From an uncultured Acidimicrobiaceae bacterium (GTDB taxonomy: Bacteria > Actinomycetota > Acidimicrobiia > Spongiisociales > UBA5794), in the NCBI GenBank assembly GCA_947258985.1, contig CAMYKI010000023.1, positions 1-54,967 on the forward strand: 54,967 nt of DNA, written 5' to 3'. Of the stretch, positions 24,120 to 33,234 are shown piece by piece. Each line of letters starts with the position of its first letter. The stretch's first letter is position 1. Position numbers and translations under genes: made by a program. The notes beneath the pieces were generated by a model. It saw nothing but the letters and a program-made list of their open reading frames with translations, searched no databases and was not told the origin of the DNA.

Positions 24120-25589
24120 ATGGAGATGAAGAATCTGATCAGCGAAGTACCCGCAGGCCGAGTTCGTGCGACCAACGACCGTCCGGTGCGGAGAGATGCC
24201 AAATACGTCTTGTACTGGATGACGGCGTACCGGCGCACCAGGTCGAATTTCGCTCTGCAGCGTGCCGCCGATTGGGCCCGTCATCTACGGCTGCCGTTGG
24301 TTGTGCTCTCGGCCCTTCGGCTGGATTACAGGTGGGCCAGCGACCGAACCCACTCGTTCATCCTCGACTCCATGGACGATGTGGCTGCCAATCTGGCGAA
24401 TCGCGATGCAGTCCACTTCGGCTATGCCGAGCAATCCCCGCGGGGAGGGAGCGGTCTCCTGGCGGCACTCAGCGAAGAAGCGGCGGTGGTGGTCGGTGAT
24501 GATGCCCCCGTCTTCTTCCTTCCTGCGATGACCCGCTCCGCCGCTTCGCAGATGAGGGTGCTCATGGAGGTGGTAGACCACAACGGCCTGCTGCCGCTCG
24601 CGGCAACGGATCGGGTTTTTCTGCGAGCCTACGATCTCCGTCGCTATCTACAGCAGAATTTGCCCACTCATCTCGGCGACAAGCCCGCCGTCGACCCGAT
24701 TGGGAACCTGCCGGTCGCCCCACCGGGGCTGCTCGATGAGACAAGCAAGCGCTGGCCTTCGCTCCCGCCATCGAGGAAGCTCGTATCGAGTCTCCCGCTC
24801 GATCATTCGGTCCCAGCCACGGGCCGACGGGGCGGGGAGACCGAGGCTGCACGATTGCTGGCAACATTCGTGTCCGACCGCCTGGCGGGATACGAGGAGC
24901 GCAACCACCCTGATGAAGACGTCGTCAGCGGGCTATCCCCATATCTGCACTTCGGGAGCATCTCCACTCACCAGGTGTTCGATGCCATTGTCCGGGATCA
25001 AGGCTGGTCACGGGATCGCTTGTCCGAAGACAAATCGGGAAAGCGTCAGGGATGGTGGGGGATGAGTCCTGCCGCAGAAGGTTTTCTCGACCAGGTGGTG
25101 ACCTGGCGCGAGCTCGGATATCAGGCCGCCGCGAAGGTCCCCGACAACGACCGGTACGCAGCGATTCCGGCCTGGGCCCGGGCCACTTTGGCTGATCACG
25201 CCGCAGATCCCCGGGAGTACATCTACACCCTCGATCAGTTCGGCAAGGCAGAAACTCATGACGAGATCTGGAATGCGGCACAGAATCAGCTTCGAACCGA
25301 GGGAGTCATCCACAACTACCTGCGGATGTTGTGGGGCAAAAAGATTCTCGAGTGGACCCGTAGCCCGGAAGACGCTCACGACATCATGTTCGAGCTGAAC
25401 AATCGGTATGCGCTTGATGGTCGCGACCCCAACTCGGTTTCGGGCATCCACTGGGTACTCGGCCGATACGACCGTCCCTGGGGGCCGGAGCGGTCGGTCT
25501 TCGGAAAGGTCCGGTACATGTCTTCCGACTCGGCACGACGCAAGCTGCGGATGAAGCGATACCTGGAGCGCGAGGCGAGCCTGTTCTAG
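24120..25589 (+). CDS. phr: Class II deoxyribodipyrimidine photolyase
   Basis: A light-driven FAD flavoprotein that repairs cyclobutane pyrimidine dimers. 489 residues. The N-terminal antenna/Rossmann half begins with KYVLYWMTAYRRTRSNFAL, where class II enzymes have YWMxxxxRxxxNxAL. The FAD-binding helical half has VTWRELGYQ, WNAAQNQLRTEGVIHNYLRM, LWGKKILEWT and the class II hallmark NRYALDGRDPNSVSGIHWVL, then GRYDRPWGPERSVFGKVRYM. Class I CPD photolyases lack this end. Start: ATG 24120, with ATG 24126 as an alternative; neither has a strong ribosome-binding site. Convergent with the following lipoprotein gene. Confidence 0.92.
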   Translation: MEMKNLISEVPAGRVRATNDRPVRRDAKYVLYWMTAYRRTRSNFALQRAADWARHLRLPLVVLSALRLDYRWASDRTHSFILDSMDDVAANLANRDAVHFGYAEQSPRGGSGLLAALSEEAAVVVGDDAPVFFLPAMTRSAASQMRVLMEVVDHNGLLPLAATDRVFLRAYDLRRYLQQNLPTHLGDKPAVDPIGNLPVAPPGLLDETSKRWPSLPPSRKLVSSLPLDHSVPATGRRGGETEAARLLATFVSDRLAGYEERNHPDEDVVSGLSPYLHFGSISTHQVFDAIVRDQGWSRDRLSEDKSGKRQGWWGMSPAAEGFLDQVVTWRELGYQAAAKVPDNDRYAAIPAWARATLADHAADPREYIYTLDQFGKAETHDEIWNAAQNQLRTEGVIHNYLRMLWGKKILEWTRSPEDAHDIMFELNNRYALDGRDPNSVSGIHWVLGRYDRPWGPERSVFGKVRYMSSDSARRKLRMKRYLEREASLF

Positions 25590-25597
25590 GAGCTGAT

Positions 25598-26605
25598 TCA
25601 GGGCTCGATGCTGCTCGATACGAAGTTGATGTCGGGGTTGGAGCCCTCGCTCATCGTGAAGTATCCGAAACCGGTAGCGGCAAACGAGATTGCTTCGCCC
25701 TGCACTTCGGCCGTCGACGGAGTGCGGCATGGCTCGCTTGCGAACGTCTCAATGAACCCGAGATCGGTTCTCGACCACATCCAGACCTCGTTGTAGCCGC
25801 GGAAGACGATCGCGGCTCCGCTCCGGTCGATGTCTGCCGCAGTAACAAAGGTGCCCGACTCCAGTTCGAAGATGCCGATCTGCTCGAGGTCCGTCGTCTG
25901 TCCAACCGATAAGTCGTTGCCCGATGCACGGAAGATCAGAGAAGGTTCACCGGATGCTCCCTTGGTAATGATCAAAATGTCGCCGGTGATTGGATCTACC
26001 AGCATCGCTTCGGCGTCGGGTCCCGGCTCCGGGTAGCGGAGATTGAAGCTCTCAACCGCAGTGATCGGTCCACCATCCGCGCCGAGATCCGGCTCGGGTA
26101 TGCGATGGACGGTGATCACCGGGCGAAAGTGCAGGTTGTCTCCGATGTCGCCCAGGTAGAGGTAGTCCCGTCCCGGGTCGGGTCCGGGCCCGATGGCCAT
26201 GTCCTCCCAATCGAATGCAAGTGCATCGATCTCGAAGGTGCCGAGGCTGCTGCCATCCGTGGCGGCCGCATAGACAATGGCGTCATCACCCGAGTCATTG
26301 TGCATCCAGATCGCACCCGGGTACCGGCTGCTGGCGGCGATGCCTGAGGCCTCCGTCACGTTCTCATCGACGACGGTGCCGACGATCGCAGCATCCTCGA
26401 CGTACGAGTCGCAGAGACCAGCAGGCGGCTCCGGCAGCGGTCGGGGTGGCTCGGGGGCAACGGTGCTTGGGGCCACAGTGCTGGTCGATGCGGGAGGGAG
26501 GCTGGTGAGCGGCGGAGATTCGGACGTCGCGGTTGTCTCCATCAGTGAGCAGGCACTGAGTAACAGGACAAGCGCAATGAGCAGATGTAGCGGTGGATGC
26601 CTCAC
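25598..26605 (-). CDS. Lipoprotein with beta-propeller-like domain
   Basis: A 335-residue lipoprotein. I chose GTG 26605, which gives a textbook signal peptide (HLLIALVLLLSAC, Cys19) and lies 7 bases after TAGGCT (26613-26618). A longer opening at 26638 overlaps the peptidase gene. A Thr/Pro linker is followed by blades such as ASGIAASSRYPGAIWMHNDSG, AFDWEDMAIGP, DYLYLGDIGDN and EAMLVDPITGDILIITKG. These resemble secreted propellers annotated as esterase-like or SdiA-regulated/YjiK-like. No catalytic residues identified; role unknown. Confidence 0.7.
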   Translation of the reverse strand: MRHPPLHLLIALVLLLSACSLMETTATSESPPLTSLPPASTSTVAPSTVAPEPPRPLPEPPAGLCDSYVEDAAIVGTVVDENVTEASGIAASSRYPGAIWMHNDSGDDAIVYAAATDGSSLGTFEIDALAFDWEDMAIGPGPDPGRDYLYLGDIGDNLHFRPVITVHRIPEPDLGADGGPITAVESFNLRYPEPGPDAEAMLVDPITGDILIITKGASGEPSLIFRASGNDLSVGQTTDLEQIGIFELESGTFVTAADIDRSGAAIVFRGYNEVWMWSRTDLGFIETFASEPCRTPSTAEVQGEAISFAATGFGYFTMSEGSNPDINFVSSSIEP

Positions 26606-26612
26606 GAAACCC

Positions 26613-26618
26613 AGCCTA
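26613..26618 (-). promoter_or_regulatory. Leaderless-type -10 box of the lipoprotein gene
   Basis: TAGGCT on the minus strand, 7 bases before GTG 26605, in the 29-base gap after the peptidase gene. It supports both a separate promoter and the shorter start. Confidence 0.45.
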
Positions 26619-26634
26619 AGCACAAAGAACCTGC

Positions 26635-27969
26635 TCAACCGGCGAGTAGTCGGAGAGCTATCGCCTCGGCGAGCATCCCGTTGCGCAACTCGGCGATGTC
26701 CTGGCTCTCATTGGGACCGTGCGCCCGGCTGCCCGGATCGGCAACCCCGGTGAGCAGGATGCTCGCCTCGGGGAATCGAGCGGCGAGGTCGGCGACAAAC
26801 GGAATCGATCCGCCGATACCCATCTCGGATGTGGGACTGCCCCACGCCTCGGCAAAGGCCTCCCGAAACGCATCGTATGCGGGTCCGGTGGTGGCGCCGG
26901 CAAAGGCTTCTCCCGTTGCCCCGGGGACGACCGTGACTTCTGCTCCCCACGCGATGTTGTCTTCAAGGTGACGCCGCAAAGCCTCCATGCCTCGCTGCGG
27001 GTCATCGCCCGGTGCGATGCGCATGCTGACCTTGGCACGTGCTGTGGGAACGAGTTGGTTGATGGCCTCGGATATTGGAGGGGCGTCGATGGCAACCACC
27101 GAGATGGCGGGCTTGGTCCAGAGGCGGGAGGTGATGGAGCCTGTGCCGATCAACTCGATTCCGGGGACCGGCTCGGCCTGCCGGCGCAGCTCCTCGTCAC
27201 TGAGGTGGAGGCTGGTTTTGTCGGCGGCAACCAGACCGGCAACTGCCACCTCTCCGTTCGCATCGTGGAGCGTGCTCAGCAGCCTGGCAAGAGTTGTGAT
27301 CGCATCGGGAACGGCTCCCCCAAAACCGCCACTATGAACCGCATATTGCAGCGTGCGTACCTCGACGACACAGTCGACCAACCCGCGCAGTGACGTCGTG
27401 AGCGTGGGAATTCCCACTGCCCAGGTTCCCGCGTCGGCGATGACGATGACATCCGCCTCGAGCAGATCCTCGTAGGTTTCGAGGAACTGGCCGAGGTGGG
27501 CCGACCCGATCTCTTCTTCACCCTCAATGAGCACCTTCACACCTACCGGCAAGCTGCCGGCGAACGATCGAAGGGCGCCGACGTGGACGATGATGTTCGC
27601 CTTGTCGTCACTCGAGCCCCTGCCGTAGATCCTTCCATCCCGTTCGGTCGGCTCAAAGGCGGGGGTGTCCCACTCTTCGTTGGGTCCTGGTGGCTGAACG
27701 TCGTGGTGCGCATAAAGGAGAACGGTAGGGGCTCCTTCCGGTGCCGGTGAGGAGGCGTAGACGGCGGGATGGGCCCCTTCAACCTCGAGCAGATGAGCGT
27801 CATCGAGGCCTGATTCGACCAGCAGCCGGAGGGTCATCTCGGCCGATCTGCGGACTTCGGCAGGGTCGTATCGCGGGGCGCTCACCGAGGGAATGCGGAT
27901 CAGCTCGCCGAAGTCCTCGAGCATTTGCGGCATCATCCGGTCGATATTCGTGCGCAGATCTTCGTGCAT
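26635..27969 (-). CDS. M20-family metallodipeptidase
   Basis: A 444-residue zinc-dependent exopeptidase of the M20/M25/M40 (ArgE/DapE/CPG2/carnosinase) group. The first metal ligand is in VLLYAHHDVQPPG (about 87), the bridging Asp in GRIYGRGSSDDKAN, the catalytic Glu in LIEGEEEIGS, and further ligands in VIADAG and the late RAHGPNES. A dimerisation domain lies between (about 195-330). Length and motifs fit broad-specificity dipeptidases. TAATCT (27976-27981) sits 6 bases before ATG, suggesting a leaderless transcript. Confidence 0.9.
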   Translation of the reverse strand: MHEDLRTNIDRMMPQMLEDFGELIRIPSVSAPRYDPAEVRRSAEMTLRLLVESGLDDAHLLEVEGAHPAVYASSPAPEGAPTVLLYAHHDVQPPGPNEEWDTPAFEPTERDGRIYGRGSSDDKANIIVHVGALRSFAGSLPVGVKVLIEGEEEIGSAHLGQFLETYEDLLEADVIVIADAGTWAVGIPTLTTSLRGLVDCVVEVRTLQYAVHSGGFGGAVPDAITTLARLLSTLHDANGEVAVAGLVAADKTSLHLSDEELRRQAEPVPGIELIGTGSITSRLWTKPAISVVAIDAPPISEAINQLVPTARAKVSMRIAPGDDPQRGMEALRRHLEDNIAWGAEVTVVPGATGEAFAGATTGPAYDAFREAFAEAWGSPTSEMGIGGSIPFVADLAARFPEASILLTGVADPGSRAHGPNESQDIAELRNGMLAEAIALRLLAG

Positions 27970-27975
27970 GCGACG

Positions 27976-27981
27976 AGATTA
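27976..27981 (-). promoter_or_regulatory. Leaderless-type -10 box of the M20 peptidase
   Basis: TAATCT on the minus strand, 6 bases before the ATG at 27969; four of six bases match the -10 consensus TATAAT. Confidence 0.5.
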
Positions 27982-28057
27982 GGCCGGAGAGAGAGCGCTA
28001 AAGCCAAGGACACGCCCGATCGACGTTTACTACGGTAGGTGCGAGGAGGTGACATCT

Positions 28058-28867
28058 GTGGGTTGGTTATCCGAGGTCGTTGTCGGGAGCCTTCTGGTGA
28101 CGCTGGGGTGGTTCTTCTTCACCCAGGTTCTGCCGAAGTGGATGGCGGGCCGTGCTGCCAAGCCTCCCGAGCAGAAGCTCACGACGCTTCCCGGGGTGGA
28201 GAACCAACCGACGATTCCGATCGATGCTGAGGCGTCGATCGATGCCAACCGGATGACGCACGATGCTTTTGTGGGGGAGGCTTCAGATCTGGTGCTGCAA
28301 TCACGGACCGGCGGGATGTTTGCCGCCGATCTACTGGCCGAGGCAGCCGACAAGGTCAACGATGCCATCAAGCTTCGTCCCGGTAGCTTCGATGCCAACA
28401 TGCTGGCCGGCGAGATAGGCGTGAAACGTGCGCTGCTCGCCGACGACGCCGAGGCGATACCGCTTCTCGAGGGTGCCGCCGTGCGGTTCGCAACTGCGAC
28501 CGAGACCAAGAAGGGCGTGATCGACGCTTACGTTGGACGGGCCTGGTCCCATCTGGAAAGGGCCTACCGGCTGGACGAGGATGCGGCGGCGCCGGCCTAC
28601 CTCGATGCCGCCGAAGTGTTTCTCAAGGGTTTCCGGGTCAGCCCGCAGAACCTGTTCATCCTCAAAGGCTGGGGGCTTTCGATCGACGGGCTGGCGCGGA
28701 TCCTCGGGGAAACGGCGGCACCGGTGCGAGCGGCAGAGGACGGCTACGGCCTGGCCCTAGCCGAGCATCGGGGCGGTGACCACGAGCTGCACGAGTGGTA
28801 CCGCAGTGTTCGTGCGGCCGATGTTCCGGTCCGCATACCAATGCCGGCGGTCCGAGACCTCTACTGA
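28058..28867 (+). CDS. Membrane-anchored TPR-like protein
   Basis: A 269-residue hypothetical protein. GTG 28058 is preferred over GTG 28049 because GAGGAGG (28043-28049) then lies 8 bases upstream. A single N-terminal TM (VVVGSLLVTLGWFFFTQVLP) is followed by a short Pro-rich linker. A fully helical region from about 60 onward has repeated pairs of small-residue helices (ADLLAEAADKVNDAIKLRPG, AIPLLEGAAVRFATATETKK, AYLDAAEVFLKGFRVSPQN) that read like tetratricopeptide repeats. No catalytic motif. It may scaffold a complex at the membrane face. Confidence 0.7.
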   Translation: MGWLSEVVVGSLLVTLGWFFFTQVLPKWMAGRAAKPPEQKLTTLPGVENQPTIPIDAEASIDANRMTHDAFVGEASDLVLQSRTGGMFAADLLAEAADKVNDAIKLRPGSFDANMLAGEIGVKRALLADDAEAIPLLEGAAVRFATATETKKGVIDAYVGRAWSHLERAYRLDEDAAAPAYLDAAEVFLKGFRVSPQNLFILKGWGLSIDGLARILGETAAPVRAAEDGYGLALAEHRGGDHELHEWYRSVRAADVPVRIPMPAVRDLY

Positions 28868-28968
28868 CCGTCACTAGCCCTTGTGAGCTCCACTGGTTGG
28901 ACCTACCGCGAATCCGGTCCGATGAGGTATCGTCAGGTTGGTAGGAACACTCGCAAAGAGGAGAACGG

Positions 28969-29223
28969 ATGGCACGCCGACGTTCACGCGGTCATAGCGG
29001 AGATCACCGCACCAAGGGCTTTGCCGACCGGATCGCCACGGCTACCAAGCCGGAGCCATCCGGGTCGAGCGAGGGTGAAGCGGCGACTGTCATCGCCCCG
29101 GGTCTCACCAGGTACCAGCGGCGGACTGCCAATCTTCCTGCCGGCGCGAAGACGCTGACCGCTGAGGAGGTCACGAGTATCGTCGTCGATCTGCGACCGG
29201 ACGACGAGGATCCCGAGGGCTAG
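28969..29223 (+). CDS. Small basic hypothetical protein
   Basis: An 84-residue protein of unknown function with a strong ribosome-binding site (AAAGAGGAG, 5 bases before ATG), so it is very likely translated. The N-terminus is rich in Arg/His (ARRRSRGHSGDHR), the middle Gly/Ser-rich, and the end acidic (RPDDEDPEG). No TM segment or known motif. Its stop shares a CTAG with the stop of the convergent zwf gene. Confidence 0.65.
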   Translation: MARRRSRGHSGDHRTKGFADRIATATKPEPSGSSEGEAATVIAPGLTRYQRRTANLPAGAKTLTAEEVTSIVVDLRPDDEDPEG

Positions 29224-30692
29224 ACCGGCCCGCGCGGGCTCGTTGTCACTTCACCCCGGATAGGTCCGGTTGCCCATTCGATAGGCGTATGCCTGCCTTC
29301 GGGTCCCCAGGTGGCGGCCGGGTATGCGAGGACGGGATGACCCGAGGTCGCGGCCTCTATCACCGGGTCGAACAATCGCCATGACTCTTCTACTTCGTCG
29401 GCTCTCACGAAGAGGGTCTGATCACCGTTCATCACGTCCGATATGAGGGTCTGGTAGGCGTCGGGGATCGTCTCAAAGCGGTCCGCATATGTGAAACGCA
29501 GCTGTTCTCCGACGAGGTTGAGCGACTCTCCGGGTGACTTGACGTCGAAGTGCAGCTCAAAACCTTCGTTGGGCTGCAAAATCAGCTTGATGACGTTCTG
29601 GTGGGCAACACACTCGTCAAGTTCGCCGTGGAAGAGGCAAGTCGGCGGTGGCCGGAAGCGGACCGCAACATGCGAGTTCTTCTCAGGAAGCCGTTTACCC
29701 GTGCGAAGGTAGAAGGGGACTCCCTGCCAACGCCAGTTATCGACATCGATGCGCAAGCTTATGTATGTAGGCGTTTTCGATCCGGCGGGCACACCAGGTT
29801 CGTCGCGATAGCCCGGCAGGTCGGTCCCGGTGGACTCGCCCGGGCCGTATTGACCAAGAGTCATTTCTTCCAGATCAATCTTGCGCACCGACCGCAGCAG
29901 CTGAACCTTCTCGTCTCTGATGGCGTCTGCATCAAACGAGTGCGGTGCCTCCATAGCGATCAGAGCAAGCAACTGGGTGAGGTGATTTTGCAGCATGTCG
30001 CGGACCACCCCGGCGTTGTCGTAGTAGGCAGCCCGACTCCCGATACCGAGTGATTCCGCAACGGTGATCTCAACCGCGTCGATCCGGTCGCGGTTCCAGC
30101 TCGTTTCGAAGAGCAGATTGGCGAAGCGGAAGGCGAGCAAATTGCGGACGGTCTCCTTGCCAAGGTAGTGGTCGATCCGATAGACCTGGGTCTCGTCGAA
30201 GTGGTCGTGTACGAGGTCGTTGAGGTCCCTTGCGGACTGCAGGTCTCTGCCGAAGGGCTTCTCGATGACGAGCCGGGTCCATCCCGGTCCGCTGTTGAGC
30301 CCGGCCGAGCTGATGCTCGAGATAACGGGCGGGAACGCCGCCGGGGGGAGGGCGAGATAGAAGATCCGGTTGCCGGGAAGCTCGTGCTCGGATTCGATAG
30401 CCTCGATCCTGGCCGCCAGCTGGTTCAGCGTCGGCTCGCCACGTTCGATCTGGTGAAAGTGAACTCTGTCGTCGCACCAGGCCCCGGCATCCTCGAACCC
30501 GGCGGCGATCAGAGATTCCCTGGCGAATCTGCGGTATGCCTCATCGCCGACGGGGGATGACGCCAGCCCGAGCACGACCGACTTCTGTTCGATACCTGCG
30601 TCCACCATGATGCGGTACATCGACGGCAGCAGCTTGCGCCGTGCCAGATCCCCGGTTCCTCCGAAGATTATGAACAGATGAGGTTCTGCCAT
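29220..30692 (-). CDS. zwf: Glucose-6-phosphate 1-dehydrogenase
   Basis: First enzyme of the oxidative pentose phosphate pathway: glucose 6-phosphate to 6-phosphogluconolactone, making NADPH. 490 residues from ATG 30692, with AGGA 8 bases upstream; the ORF opens nine codons earlier. The coenzyme site is FIIFGGTGDLARRKLLP at about 6-22. The active-site signature RIDHYLGKETVRNLLAFRFAN is complete, and the substrate-side GKRLPEKNSHVAVRF is present. No other pentose-phosphate gene is adjacent; the preceding gene is an amino acid permease on the same strand. Confidence 0.95.
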   Translation of the reverse strand: MAEPHLFIIFGGTGDLARRKLLPSMYRIMVDAGIEQKSVVLGLASSPVGDEAYRRFARESLIAAGFEDAGAWCDDRVHFHQIERGEPTLNQLAARIEAIESEHELPGNRIFYLALPPAAFPPVISSISSAGLNSGPGWTRLVIEKPFGRDLQSARDLNDLVHDHFDETQVYRIDHYLGKETVRNLLAFRFANLLFETSWNRDRIDAVEITVAESLGIGSRAAYYDNAGVVRDMLQNHLTQLLALIAMEAPHSFDADAIRDEKVQLLRSVRKIDLEEMTLGQYGPGESTGTDLPGYRDEPGVPAGSKTPTYISLRIDVDNWRWQGVPFYLRTGKRLPEKNSHVAVRFRPPPTCLFHGELDECVAHQNVIKLILQPNEGFELHFDVKSPGESLNLVGEQLRFTYADRFETIPDAYQTLISDVMNGDQTLFVRADEVEESWRLFDPVIEAATSGHPVLAYPAATWGPEGRHTPIEWATGPIRGEVTTSPRGPV

Positions 30693-30749
30693 GGCCGTGT
30701 CCTGTCGTCGTGTCCTCACCGTAGCCGCCGGTCGGTGCCGGCTGGACGA

Positions 30750-32915
30750 TCAATAGATGAAGTATTCGATGACCCGGGACACTCGTGATTTGCGCGCCGA
30801 CACGTTGGCGTACACAACCAGGGCGGGTGCATCCATCATCTCGGTGATGCGGTCTGCGAGATCGCTGAACAGGCGGAAGCGGCTTGCGGTCGCCCCCAGG
30901 ACAACGAGGTTTGCTCCGCGGGACAGTCTCGCCAGCGTGTCTACCAACTCCTCTGCTGGCTCGATTCTGCTTTCGGTCGGCAGGTCGATCATGGTGTGCA
31001 GGTGGTCGTGGTAGTCCTTGATCGAGGTCAGCTGAGCCTCGGTCGCTTCCTCGTTGACCACATGTACGAAGCGGATGGAAGCCTGCTCGCGCTGGGCAAT
31101 GCGGTCTGCCAGGCTGATCTTGAGGACGTCGTATGGGCCACCCGATCCCATGATGACGATCGAATCAATCTGTTCGAGCCCGCGATTGCGGAACAGGATC
31201 GTGTCACATTCGGCGTTGTCGCGAAGCCAGCGGAGATCGCGCACGAATGGCTTGTTGGCCCTGATGTCATTTGGCATCTCGGCGAGGAGGAGGTCGATGC
31301 CCTGCTCATTGATGCGTTGCTGGTGGTCTTCACGGATCGCGCAGGGGATTATCTCGTTGAGTTCGACGCCGACCTTCCTGGCGATAGCCTCGATCTCGAG
31401 CGCCCAGGCTTGCTCCTCTCTGGCATCGCCCGGTCCGTTTCGGTCGACCCGGCTGATATCGATGATCCCGCCTGCCTGGGTGAGGTCCGCGGCGATCTGA
31501 AGAATTTCTCTGAGGCGGCGACGCTTCATTCCTCGCCAGCTCAGGACCAGAACGTGGGCGGCACCGGGCTTGGCCAGAGCCTCCTCGGTCATCGCAATCA
31601 GCCGTCCTGTGTCGCGGATGCGGAGAGCGTCGAGCGAAGCGCTCTCTCGCGATGCCCGGGAACGACCGAAGGCCCGGTACCAGAGGATGCCGCCGCCGAC
31701 TATCAGGATGGCTCCGATCATCGGGATTACACCCATCTGGGTGAGCAGGATCAGCGACCCGGCAATGCCGAACAACTGGGTCCAGGGATAGAGCGGGGAT
31801 CGGAAGGCCGGTTGATACCAGTCGAGGTCGCTTTCGCGGAAGGCGATTACCGCCAGGTTGACCAGCGAGAACACGATCAGCTGGAAGGCCGAAGCCAGCT
31901 TGGCCAATTCGACAAGAGGGACAAGAGCGATGAGCACCAGGAGAACGCCTCCGGTGAGCAGGATCGAAGCGACCGGTGTGTTTCTGCTGCTGATTCGTGA
32001 CAGGAAGGGTGGAGCAAGCGCATGCCGGGCCATCGCAAACGGGTAGCGGGATGAGGCGAGGATTCCGGCGTTCGCCATTGAAATCAGCGCCACGATCGCT
32101 ACCACCGTCACGATGTCGACACCGAGGGAACCCATGAACTGCTCTGCGGACGTGCTCACCGGCGTAACCGTCTCAGCCAGGGCGTCGACCCCGGTAGTCC
32201 CCACCATGACCCAGGTGACGAGCGGGTAAAGAACGATCATGAGGCCGATGGAAAGCAAGATGCCCGCAGGGACGTTCCTGCCCGGGTTGCGCACTTCCTC
32301 GGCGATCGATGCCACCTTGGTGACCCCGATGAAGGACACGAAGACCAGGCCGGTTGCGGAAAGCAGGCCTTTGACGCCTTGAGGCAGGAAGGGATCGAAT
32401 TCTGCCGCGTCGACCGATCCCGATCCTTGCAGCACAAAGATCGCAAGTACTGCGAGCACCAGTGCGATCAGCACCGACTGGAACCGCGATGAAGTCCTGG
32501 TCCCGGCGATATTGATCACGATTATCACCGACGCCAGGGCCAGCGCGACCGGTCGTTCCGGGAGGTGCTCCAACAATTTCAGGTAGGCGCCGAGTCCGAC
32601 CAGGGCGAAAGCCGACTTGAAGATGATCGAGAACCAGACGCCGAAGCCGGCGATGGTTCCCATGAGAGGGCCCATCGCGCGATCGATGTAGAGATATGTG
32701 CCACCCGATTCCGGCATGGCGGTGGCCATCTCGGCCTTGGAGAGTCCCGCCGGGATCACGATCAACCCGGCCAGGAAGTAGGCCAGCACCACTCCGGGTC
32801 CGGCTAGCTTCGCCGCCAGCCCGGGGAGGACGAAGATGCCGCTTCCGATCATCGCCCCAACGCTCACGGCAAACACGCCGTAGAGCCCGAGCTTTGCTTC
32901 CAGCCGATCGGTCAC
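30750..32915 (-). CDS. APC-family amino acid permease fused to USP-like domains
   Basis: A 721-residue protein in two parts. Residues 1-430 are a 12-TM amino acid/polyamine permease; the opening VSVGAMIGSGIFVLPGL is the classic unwound TM1 motif GxGIF. Residues about 460-721 are cytoplasmic, with two alpha/beta units resembling universal stress proteins. The second contains DSIVIMGSGGPYDVLK and NLVVLGATASRFRLFSDLADRI, like the ATP-binding G-x2-G-x9-G(S/T) loop in degenerate form. Such fusions occur in actinobacteria and archaea and are thought to link transport to energy state. GTG start with GAGGA 6 bases upstream. Confidence 0.88.
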   Translation of the reverse strand: MTDRLEAKLGLYGVFAVSVGAMIGSGIFVLPGLAAKLAGPGVVLAYFLAGLIVIPAGLSKAEMATAMPESGGTYLYIDRAMGPLMGTIAGFGVWFSIIFKSAFALVGLGAYLKLLEHLPERPVALALASVIIVINIAGTRTSSRFQSVLIALVLAVLAIFVLQGSGSVDAAEFDPFLPQGVKGLLSATGLVFVSFIGVTKVASIAEEVRNPGRNVPAGILLSIGLMIVLYPLVTWVMVGTTGVDALAETVTPVSTSAEQFMGSLGVDIVTVVAIVALISMANAGILASSRYPFAMARHALAPPFLSRISSRNTPVASILLTGGVLLVLIALVPLVELAKLASAFQLIVFSLVNLAVIAFRESDLDWYQPAFRSPLYPWTQLFGIAGSLILLTQMGVIPMIGAILIVGGGILWYRAFGRSRASRESASLDALRIRDTGRLIAMTEEALAKPGAAHVLVLSWRGMKRRRLREILQIAADLTQAGGIIDISRVDRNGPGDAREEQAWALEIEAIARKVGVELNEIIPCAIREDHQQRINEQGIDLLLAEMPNDIRANKPFVRDLRWLRDNAECDTILFRNRGLEQIDSIVIMGSGGPYDVLKISLADRIAQREQASIRFVHVVNEEATEAQLTSIKDYHDHLHTMIDLPTESRIEPAEELVDTLARLSRGANLVVLGATASRFRLFSDLADRITEMMDAPALVVYANVSARKSRVSRVIEYFIY

Positions 32916-33039
32916 CTGAGTTCCTCAGATCCTCTCGTCGTCGCTGATGGTCTGTAGCGGTTCGGAGCCCGCCACATTCTTATCGAAACCTGATTTCTCG
33001 CTTAGGGACATCAAGATTTGTGCCGACGATAGTGGAGAC

Positions 33040-33234
33040 ATGAGAAGTGACACCATAAAGGGTCGGTCGATTCGACCCCGTTCGCGTCGTCCCAAGCAGT
33101 ACTCCGACGACCGGGTGTGCGCCGCTGAGGATTGTGACACTCAGCTATCGCGCTACAACTCCAAAGAGTATTGCCACAACCACGCTCCGAAGCGTTACCC
33201 CAGGGTGCGCGGACGCATCATCGAGACATCCTGA
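33040..33234 (+). CDS. Small Cys-rich (zinc-finger-like) protein
   Basis: A 64-residue basic protein. I chose ATG 33040: GATAGT (33031-33036 region) ends just before it, whereas the GGAG there is only 2 bases away, so leaderless initiation is plausible. An upstream opening at 32947 is unlikely. The conserved core is RVCAAEDCDTQLSRYNSKEYCHNHAP, giving a Cys-x4-Cys-x11-Cys-x2-His cluster suited to one zinc ion, with Arg-rich ends (GRSIRPRSRRPK, RYPRVRGR). Similar short proteins are widespread in Actinobacteria without a known function; nucleic acid binding is a guess. Confidence 0.65.
   Translation: MRSDTIKGRSIRPRSRRPKQYSDDRVCAAEDCDTQLSRYNSKEYCHNHAPKRYPRVRGRIIETS

Noticed and set aside
32941-33039. 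A fourth response-regulator site near TTCTTATC (32977)
   Set aside because: The next TTCTC is 18 bases away, not 11, and half-site agreement is poor.
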